Shown here one piece after another: positions 56,785 to 64,000 of a stretch of 64,000 bases of DNA (its first letter is position 1; each line of letters starts with the position of its first letter). The position numbers and the translations under genes are program-made. The notes beneath the pieces are model-generated. The model was not told where the DNA came from, made no database searches, and worked only from the letters and a program-made list of their open reading frames with translations. Source of the stretch: Nemophila menziesii (Eukaryota > Streptophyta > Magnoliopsida > Boraginales > Hydrophyllaceae); assembly GCA_029959085.1 (NCBI GenBank), contig JARWIR010000001.1, forward strand, positions 23,303,730 to 23,367,729, written 5' to 3'.

Positions 56785-59398
56785 CGTATGGTGACGTTCC
56801 ACAGGTTGGTTTCAGTTACCTGGGTATACGTACATAGCACACCAAGTCAATGACCTGGCTTGCTTACATCATGTATGTAACTGGGCATGTATACATCAAC
56901 AACTGTTCAACAACAAGAATAAGGCCTGTGTTAATACCTTTTCATTTGTTCTATGGGTGCCGATTATTTTAATAGGTAGTATACTAATTTTGTTTTTATA
57001 GCACTCATTAGACGCATATGTTTTTTAATTAGGGTATATGCCCATTCACGTTTTCAATTACACATATATTGAATTGGTTATTTGTTTGTACGTCGGCGTA
57101 CACATGGATCGTATTGCGGCAAAATTCAAGTAAGCTCCACGCTGTTTAGGGTTGTGATAGATGCAAAAGTGGGAAGCTCTATGTTACTCGGCATAGTTCC
57201 ATTCGTATCTGCTTAGATATATGTTTGTATTTTATCTACAAAGGGCCATGTGTTAAGTTTACTTTAACGGGTAGTCTAACTGTATGTATATAGGCACAAA
57301 TTATACGCACAGTTTTTTTTGTTTGGGTATATGTCCATGCACGTTTTCAATTTCGTGGATTGTGATTTGGGTAACTACGTATACGTAGGCTTACACATGG
57401 ATTGGTTTACAACAAAGTGTAATTGAGTTACAGGTTGGATATGATTGTTGTATGCGAATATACATATGTCATAAGTTCGCTAAAACTTGCGAAGTCTTTG
57501 AAGAAGTACGTGTTGTGACGGGTCTAAGTAACTGGGCATATGTCCATCTGAACATCGAAAAAACCAAAAAACTGTATTTTGACATATATAAAGGTTGTGA
57601 TTGACGTAATTGGGTATACGTGCATTGACAAATCAAGTTAATTATATAGGGTCCTCGTATGGTGACGTTCCACAGGTTGGTTTCAGTTACCTGGGTATAC
57701 GTACATAGCACACCAAGTCATTGACCTGGCTTGCTTACATCATGTATGTAACTGGGCATGTATACATCAACAACTGTTCAACAACAAGAATAATGCCTGT
57801 GTTAATACCTTTTCATTTGTTCTACGGGTGCCGATTATTTTAATAGGTAGTATACTAATTTTGTTTTTATAGCACTCATTAGACGCATATGTTTTTTAAT
57901 TAGGGTATATGCCCATTCACGTTTTCAATTACACCTATATTGAATTGGTTTTTTGTTTGTACGTCGGCGTACACATGGATCGTATTGCGGCAAAATTCAA
58001 GTAAGCTCCACGCTGTTTAGGGTTGTGATAGATGCAAAAGTGGGAAGCTCTATGTTACTCGGCATAGTTCCATTCGTATCTGCTTAGATATATGTTTGTA
58101 TTTTATCTACAAAGGGCCATGTGTTAAGTTTACTTTAACGGGTAGTCTAACTGTATGTATATAGGCACAAATTATACGCACAGTTTTTTTTTGTTTGGGT
58201 ATATGTCCATGCACGTTTTCAATTTCGTGGATTGTGATTTGGGTAACTACGTATACGTAGGCTTACACATGGATTGGTTTACAACAAAGTGTAATTGAGT
58301 TACAGGTTGGATATGATTGTTGTATGCGAATATACATATGTCATAAGTTCGCTAAAACTTGCGAAGTCTTTGAAGAAGTACGTGTTGTGAAGGGTCTAAG
58401 TAACTGGGCATATGTCCATCTGAACATCGAAAAAACCAAAAAACTGTATTTTGACATATATAAAGGTTGTGATTGACGTAATTGGGTATACGTGCATTGA
58501 CAAATCAAGTTAATGATATAGGGTCCTCGTATGGTGACGTTCCACAGGTTGGTTTCAGTTACCTGGGTATACGTACATAGCACACCAAGTCATTGACCTG
58601 GCTTGCTTACATCATGTATGTAACTGGGCATGTATACATCAACAACTGTTCAACAACAAGAATAAGGCCTGTGTTAATACCTTTTCATTTGTTCTATGGG
58701 TGCCGATTATTTTAATAGGTAGTATACTAATTTTGTTTTTATAGCACTCATTAGACGCATATGTTTTTTAATTAGGGTATATGCCCATTCACGTTTTCAA
58801 TTACACATGTATTGAATTGGTTATTTGTTTGTACGTCGGCGTACACATGGATCGTATTACGGCAAAATTCAAGTAAGCTCCACGCTGTTTAGGGTTGTGA
58901 TAGATGCAAAAGTGGGAAGCTCGATGTTGCTCGGCATAGTTCCATTCGTATCTGCTTAGATATATGTTTGTATTTTATCTACAAAGGGCCATGTGTTAAG
59001 TTTACTTTAACGGGTAGTCTAACTGTATGTATATAGGCACAAATTATACGCACAGTTTTTTTTTGTTTGGGTATATGTCCATGCACGTTTTCAATTTCGT
59101 GGATTGTGATTTGGGTAACTACGTATACGTAGGCTTACACATTGATTGGTTTACAACAAAGTGTAATTGAGTTACAGGTTGGATATGATTGTTGTATGCG
59201 AATATACATATGTCATAAGTTCGCTAAAACTGGCGAAGTCTTTGAAGAAGTACGTGTTGTGACGGGTCTAAGTAACTGGGCATATGTCCATCTGAACATC
59301 GAAAAAACCAAAAAACTGTATTTTGACATATATAAAGGTTGTGATTGACGTAATTGGGTATACGTGCATTGACAAATCAAGTTAATGATATTGGGTCC
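56785..59398. repeat. Three tandem units of about 872 bp
   Basis: Units start at 56785, 57656 and 58528 with CGTATGGTGACGTTCCACAG (spacing 871 and 872). They are nearly identical, with only scattered single-base differences. Each carries several of the GGGTATACGT/GGGCATATGTCCA motifs. The identical 80-residue minus-strand frames in copies 1 and 2 come from this repetition and are not genes. Confidence 0.95.
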
Positions 59399-61300
59399 TT
59401 AGTTTTTTATAACTACATTTCGTATGTGCTTTCATCATGTTTGTATCCTATGCAACAACACGTAAATGGACATATTCCCGTTCAGCAATTAGTTTATACG
59501 TCGGCTTACACATGGATCGTATAACGTCAACATTCAAGTGAGCTCCATGCTGTTTAGGGTTTTGATATATGCAAACGTGGTAAGATCTATGTAAATTGTC
59601 ACAGTTCAATTTCTAGCTATTTACATATATGTGTATGGTGTTTGCAAAGTGCTATGTGTTTAGTCTATTTCAATAGGTAGTATAACTTTATGTATGGGTA
59701 TATGTCCGCTCAAGTTTTCACCTGCGGGGTTTTTGAATTTGGTAGATGGGTATACGTATGCGTACACATTGATTGGGTTACATCAAAGTGTAATTGCGGT
59801 GCAGGTTGGCTATGATTGTTATATGCAGATAGACGTATTTCATAAGTCCGTTAGGATTTGTGAGGGATGGGAAGAAGTACGTATTTTGCCTGGTCCAAGT
59901 AACTAGACATTGTCTGAGGTACACATTGAGTACCCTAAAAACTAAAAAAAAGGTCTTTGACCTATATGAAGGGCGTGATTGACTTAATCGGGTATACGTA
60001 TATTGACAAATCAAGTTAATTAGATGGCTTGTTTAGTTTTTATAACTAAATGACGTCTGTACTTTCATCATGTTCGTATCTATGCAAAAACCCCTAAATG
60101 GACGTACGTCCGTCCAGCACTTTTTACAAGAATCAAAATGCCTTATGTCTACAATATGTAGTCTACCTTTTATGTTTTGGGTGGCACACATTATACGCAG
60201 GTGTACAGTTTGTTTGGGCCTATGCCCATTCACGGTTTTAAAAAAAATGGAAATCTATTTTTGTTTTTTTGTGTATACGTAAATAGACAGAACTAATAAG
60301 GTCGACAAGATTGCGATAGCGTTGGTATTAAAGTACGTATTATGGCCGAGGTCGCGTTTCGTCTCATCGCATATCTTGGCTAATATTACGATAGATTTGA
60401 AAATCCAATACGTATGCGTCAATTGTCATATCAAGTTAATGATTTGGCCCCACTTTGGATGTGTAAATAAAGGGCGTATGTACTATAATATTTCTACTGG
60501 GCACATGTACATCGTCAGCTACGCAACAACATAAAATGGCTTGTATCTATCCTTTTTCATTTGTTATAATGCATGTGTGTACACAGATATGCGTAAACGG
60601 GCATACAGCCGCCCTATTATTTAACACGTTCATTTAGAAATGTCGCCTTGGGTATACGTCGGCTTACACATGGATTGGTTTACAACAAAGTTTAGGTGAG
60701 TTACATGGTGTCTATGATTGTTATAGATGCACAGGGGGGACGTTTTATTGTTTTTGTGAACACGTAAACAAGAATATCTCGTAAGGTTGACTGCGTATAC
60801 GTCCACTGACATAGTAATTGTGTTCATCATGTTCGTATCTACCAAACCACACGGCAATGGATCGGATTACGGCAACGTTCATGTGAGGTAGATGTTGTAT
60901 ATGATTGCGACAGATGTGAAATTAAGGTATGTAGTTTGGCTAAGGTTGCACATCGACAAAGCGCATATTTTGGCTAGTATTGAGATTCTATTTATATGTA
61001 TATATTGTTTTGCACTATACCTATCCATGCTTCCTATTAAATATTTATTGAATTGGATCATTGGGTATACGTCTGTTGAGTTACATAGTGTAATTGAGTT
61101 ACATATGTTCTAGTTTTCCGGCAGAGGACAAGGTTAAATTGCGATAGATGTGAAAATAAATTACGTATTTAGGCTGTTCCCAAAGTGGGGGATACGTGAT
61201 TGGGCATACGTCGATATGACCAACCAACCCCCATTGATTTGCGAATGTGAATATGAATTTGTTATTCTTTTTAATATCATAAAACGATTTCATATATGCA
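59399..61300. repeat. Diverged copies of the 872-bp unit and further motif-rich DNA
   Basis: Positions 59480-60020 follow the same order of landmarks as the tandem units (GCTCCATGCTGTTTAGGG, GGGTATATGTCCGCTC, TTGATTGGGTTACATCAAAG, ending TGACAAATCAAGTTAAT) but with many substitutions. It is an older unit. Motif copies continue near 60221, 60650, 60786, 61062 and 61199. No gene. Confidence 0.75.
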
Positions 61301-61805
61301 TGCATACCTTGAGTACCAAATAAAATAAAATTAGTTTACGGGATGACAAAATAAAATTTTCACTTTTCTTCAACATTGGTGTTATGGTTTAGTTTTCCTC
61401 CTAAATACTAATGTAATTGTAGATGACTTATAATGGTGGGAACAAAATACATTTATCTGAATTATACTTTCTGGTAGGATAAGATTTGAGCAGGACAAAT
61501 ATATTAAAATATTCTCATACGGCAGAGGTATAACAAGTCAACAAGAAACTTCACTTTTGTAGTACACATAGTTGTGTATGTCACCTCATAACCTTTACTC
61601 TCTCTCCAATTACTGACAAATACTTGAGTACATTATACTGTTTAACGTGCAACACTACTTTATGTGATGCACTACGGATTTGAAAAACAAAATATTATCA
61701 GCCAATAAATTATATGTTTTACAACAACTAAACCCTAAAACACCTACAACACTCTACCAACGAAGATTGAATCTGTTACAAGCGATTTTTCCCCTTCATT
61801 TCAAG
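61301..61805 (+). promoter_or_regulatory. Probable promoter and leader exon of the Ulp1-like gene
   Basis: The motif array ends here and the sequence becomes ordinary AT-rich DNA with CTCTCTCCAATTAC and short AT runs before a predicted donor CATTTCAAG/GTAATAAT at 61806. That gives a leader intron 61806-61930 ending TTATTATTAG, 12 bases before the start codon. No single TATA box stands out. Confidence 0.35.
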
Positions 61806-61942
61806 GTAATAATTTTTTCTTCTTATCCTGTATCAATATATGCATACAACTCATATTATTTGTGGATTATAAATACCATTGAAGTTTTTGATTATCGCTT
61901 GTTCTAAAATGTATATGTTTTTATTATTAGGATACCTATCAA

Positions 61943-64000
61943 ATGGATAACACATGTGGTTCGTTGGATGCTATAACTGTATTAGGTATTGAATTTGGTA
62001 ATGAATCTGTTATTGCAAGCAAGGTGAATGAAAAGACTATAAATGATGAGGAATACTTTGTCCAACCAGGCCAAGTCGTGCCAAGTATTGCAAACGACGA
62101 ACCTGCTACACAAAGCCAATGTTGCAATACACAAGATACTCTAATAAGCCAACTATATTTGGATAACATCAGAGTTACTATAAGATCAGAATTAATCTCC
62201 ATTAAAGAAGATTTATTTAATGAACGAGAGAAGAGAAACCACGTAATAAATGAGTTGGAAATTGAGAAAAGAAAGAATGATATGTTAGAAAGGAAGTGCC
62301 GGCAACAAGACGACATTCTTAAAAGTTATTTAAAGAGGAATGCATCAGATTTTGGGGGTGGTGTTTATAAACGTCTTGTTGTCGATGGTGATGTAGGAAA
62401 GACTCTACTTCAAACTCCTACCATCTCAACTCTACCAGAAGATTTCACTGTAAGAAGTGGTATTGATGTTAAAGGTGATAACGACATTCCTGATTTGTTA
62501 ATCCAGCATCAAGGTATTGTGGGTTTTGATGGGCCAATTGATGATAATACAGAAGATGTATTAGGCAAGAAGAAAGGATCTTTATTCGACGTTGGTTGCG
62601 TCACACCGAATGCTTTGTTCCGTTGCTTTGGTCAGTACATGGAAGATGGTTCGTGTGAAATAGATCAACCAGATTTGGGGGCTGTGTATTCTGAACCTAC
62701 CTTCGACTTAGGAGTTATAACACCACCAGACAAGATAATAGAGAAACTCTCTAAAAAAAGAAAAAAAGTTTCGTTTGATTTAAACGATAACCAAACTATC
62801 GACGTTGAAGGTAATATTCAACGTCCATTGCAGAAGGGGTTTTTATTTAACCAACTATTATCAACCGTAGAGAAGGGACGTAACGTCACAGAATCGGGTG
62901 ACGTGGTGGTGCAAACTGATATTGGTGGCCGAACGATTACGGTACCCTTAATCGGAGATGATACTCACTCAATAAAACCTACTAATACAACTAATCATTC
63001 AGATTCCTTGCAAGGCGAGGTAGCAGATGAGATAATGGAGTGCCAACGCATTATAAAGGCCGGTTTGTTCGATGATGACAACGTACCCCTATCCATAGTT
63101 CTGGCTAAACGTAGGGAGCAAAACAACTGGAATTCCCGCCGGCCCCGTAGTGCTTTACGGACTGAAAGACGTATAATCAGACATCCTGCCATTAAAGCCA
63201 CTGTACCTATTGTTGAGGAATCGAAATTGTTCAAGGGTTGTGTACCGAATGATGCCCGGGCTGTCATTGTCAAAGTATCTGTTGCACGTAGAGTGGATGA
63301 CCTGGCCTTAGAACGTTTATTTAGTCATATGCCAGAATCCACTATAGTATGGAGTTTTGAACAAATCCAGGTAAAAGCTATCCATTGTTATGATGTTGCG
63401 CATCAACGGCCCATAAAATGGCAGGTTAGCAATTTGATATCCAACTATACCAATATTATGAATGAATAAACGTTTCGTAACTGTATTTTTATTTAACCAG
63501 GTGATAGATGCTATTTTGCTATGTTGGACAACCGAAAGCATTGCAAACCATATATCGGTTAATAATCATGTAGTACAAGGGATGTGTCAAAGATTGCGTG
63601 CACGATCAATGGTTAGTTCTTTTGGTCTGTTACGCCCGTTTTTTCGTTAATCCGTTTTTGACACATTTTTTAAACTACAGTACTACTACAACAAAGGGAA
63701 TGACGAGCTTACTGAAGAACACGTTATCAATGCATTCACAGAGTTTTTCGATGATTATCATGTGGTTTTGATTCCTATTATGACAAAGATTGCATCTACT
63801 ACTTTCTGGAGCTTATTAGTTTACGACACTAGGAAAGCCGATGCGTTTGAGCACTTCAGTTGTTTAAAAGCTCAAACAGGGAACATTTGCGCTAAATTGG
63901 CCGAGGTAAATGCAAAAAAAATGTATAACTACATATACGAAAATGTTCTGCATAGTATTTACCAAGAAGAGGGTGTGAGTGTGACTGAAAAAGTTGAAAA
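61943..64000 (+). CDS. Ulp1/NEDP1-like (C48) protein gene of the MULE, partial, catalytic residues replaced
   Basis: Exons 61943-63424, 63501-63611 and 63681 onward are joined by introns of 76 and 69 bases (both phase 0; GTTAGC...AACCAG and GTTAGTTC...CTACAG). Exon 1 encodes 494 residues: an acidic N-terminus, a coiled coil at about residues 85-135 (LFNEREKRNHVINELEIEKR), a basic patch KLSKKRKKVSFD and low-complexity linkers. Exons 2-3 enter a C48 fold: DAILLCWTTESIANHISVNN, then DDYHVVLIPIMTKIASTTFW, SLLVYDTRKADAFEHFSCL. NEDP1/SENP8 and Ulp1 have HW-S-L-L-V and, 17 residues on, the catalytic Asp; here both positions are Phe (63804-63806, 63855-63857). The Cys region lies beyond the window or after a possible donor at 63906. 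Ulp1-like second genes are known from Kaonashi MULEs; substrate is unknown. Confidence 0.75.
63425..63500 (+). other. Intron 1 of the Ulp1-like coding region
   Basis: The donor AAATGGCAG/GTTAGC and acceptor TTTATTTAACCAG/GTGATAG keep the frame (phase 0). Without splicing the frame stops at 63469. Confidence 0.7.

Larger units (their letters stand above)
50900..64000 (+). mobile_element. Large MULE with transposase and Ulp1-like gene (Kaonashi-type), right end outside window
   Basis: The block holds an intact MURA-type transposase gene, about 7.9 kb of motif-rich non-coding DNA and a second gene for a Ulp1-like protein on the same strand. A distinctive near-palindromic motif (about TGGGYATAYGTCCA) occurs from 51.48 to 61.2 kb and not elsewhere in the window, which ties the parts together as one unit. 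The left boundary is a guess: GAGAAAACTACGTTTAAAAG near 50.90 kb has the style of MULE termini. The other terminus is beyond the window, so TIR and target duplication cannot be tested. Confidence 0.65.

Noticed and set aside
57469..58583. Two identical 80-residue minus-strand frames
   Set aside because: They are produced by the 872-bp tandem repeat; their recurring CTYTQ words are just the GGGTATACGT motif read in reverse.
56785..59398. CRISPR-like array
   Set aside because: Direct repeats are 872 bp with no spacers, in a plant genome.

Overview
This window is AT-rich nuclear DNA of a flowering plant, almost certainly a eudicot. The evidence is the set of plant transposon families: Athila-like Ty3/gypsy elements with a tRNA-Asp-type primer site, Ty1/copia, L1-type LINEs with a plant RNase H, tRNA-derived SINEs, CACTA, hAT and MULE elements. 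There are also degenerate CCCTAAA arrays. The species cannot be told from the sequence. I see no intact single-copy host gene. The nearest are a broken fragment of a 20S proteasome beta-5 subunit gene and one unidentified exon-like block.

Layout. 0.2-4.5 kb: small foldback and TIR elements, a GAGTACTC minisatellite and a CACTA-like terminus. 4.5-14.6 kb: a run of minus-strand Athila-like LTR retroelements joined through their LTRs. They carry a Gag joined in frame to a second domain, with no pol. 14.8-15.6 kb: a LINE 3' end with RNase H. 16.7-21.4 kb: a decayed minus-strand CACTA element (TNP2-like, then tnpA-like), holding a SINE and a minisatellite. 22.4-23.0 kb: two MITEs. 24.2-28.9 kb: remains of a LINE (ORF1, then ORF2) with an LTR lying between them. 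29.3-34.6 kb: a hAT transposase split by another Athila-like element. 35.0-36.9 kb: a CT microsatellite, the proteasome fragment, the exon-like block and a SINE with clear target duplications. 37.1-40.0 kb: tandem repeats rich in TTTTGTGTGTTCC, a 1.54-kb solo LTR with TSD AACAC, and degenerate telomere-like repeats. 43.7-49.3 kb: a complete-ended but dead minus-strand copia element with 176-bp LTRs and TSD CTATT.

The most interesting part is 50.9 kb to the window end, a large Mutator-like element (MULE). It carries a structurally intact two-coding-exon MURA-type transposase (51.9-54.1 kb) with the full DDE triad, a SWIM finger and a CCHC knuckle. About 7.9 kb of non-coding DNA follows, filled with copies of a near-palindromic motif close to TGGGYATAYGTCCA and a 3 x 872-bp tandem repeat. 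A second spliced gene then encodes a coiled-coil protein leading into a Ulp1/NEDP1-like C48 fold, which runs off the window end. Transposase plus Ulp1-like gene is the layout known from the Kaonashi-type MULEs. Here both the catalytic His and the catalytic Asp positions read Phe, so this copy looks like a pseudo-protease.

A second notable signal lies in the Athila-like family. Next to each of three polypurine tracts is a short hairpin whose stem sequence differs between copies while pairing is kept and the 3-nt loop stays constant. This points to a selected RNA structure.
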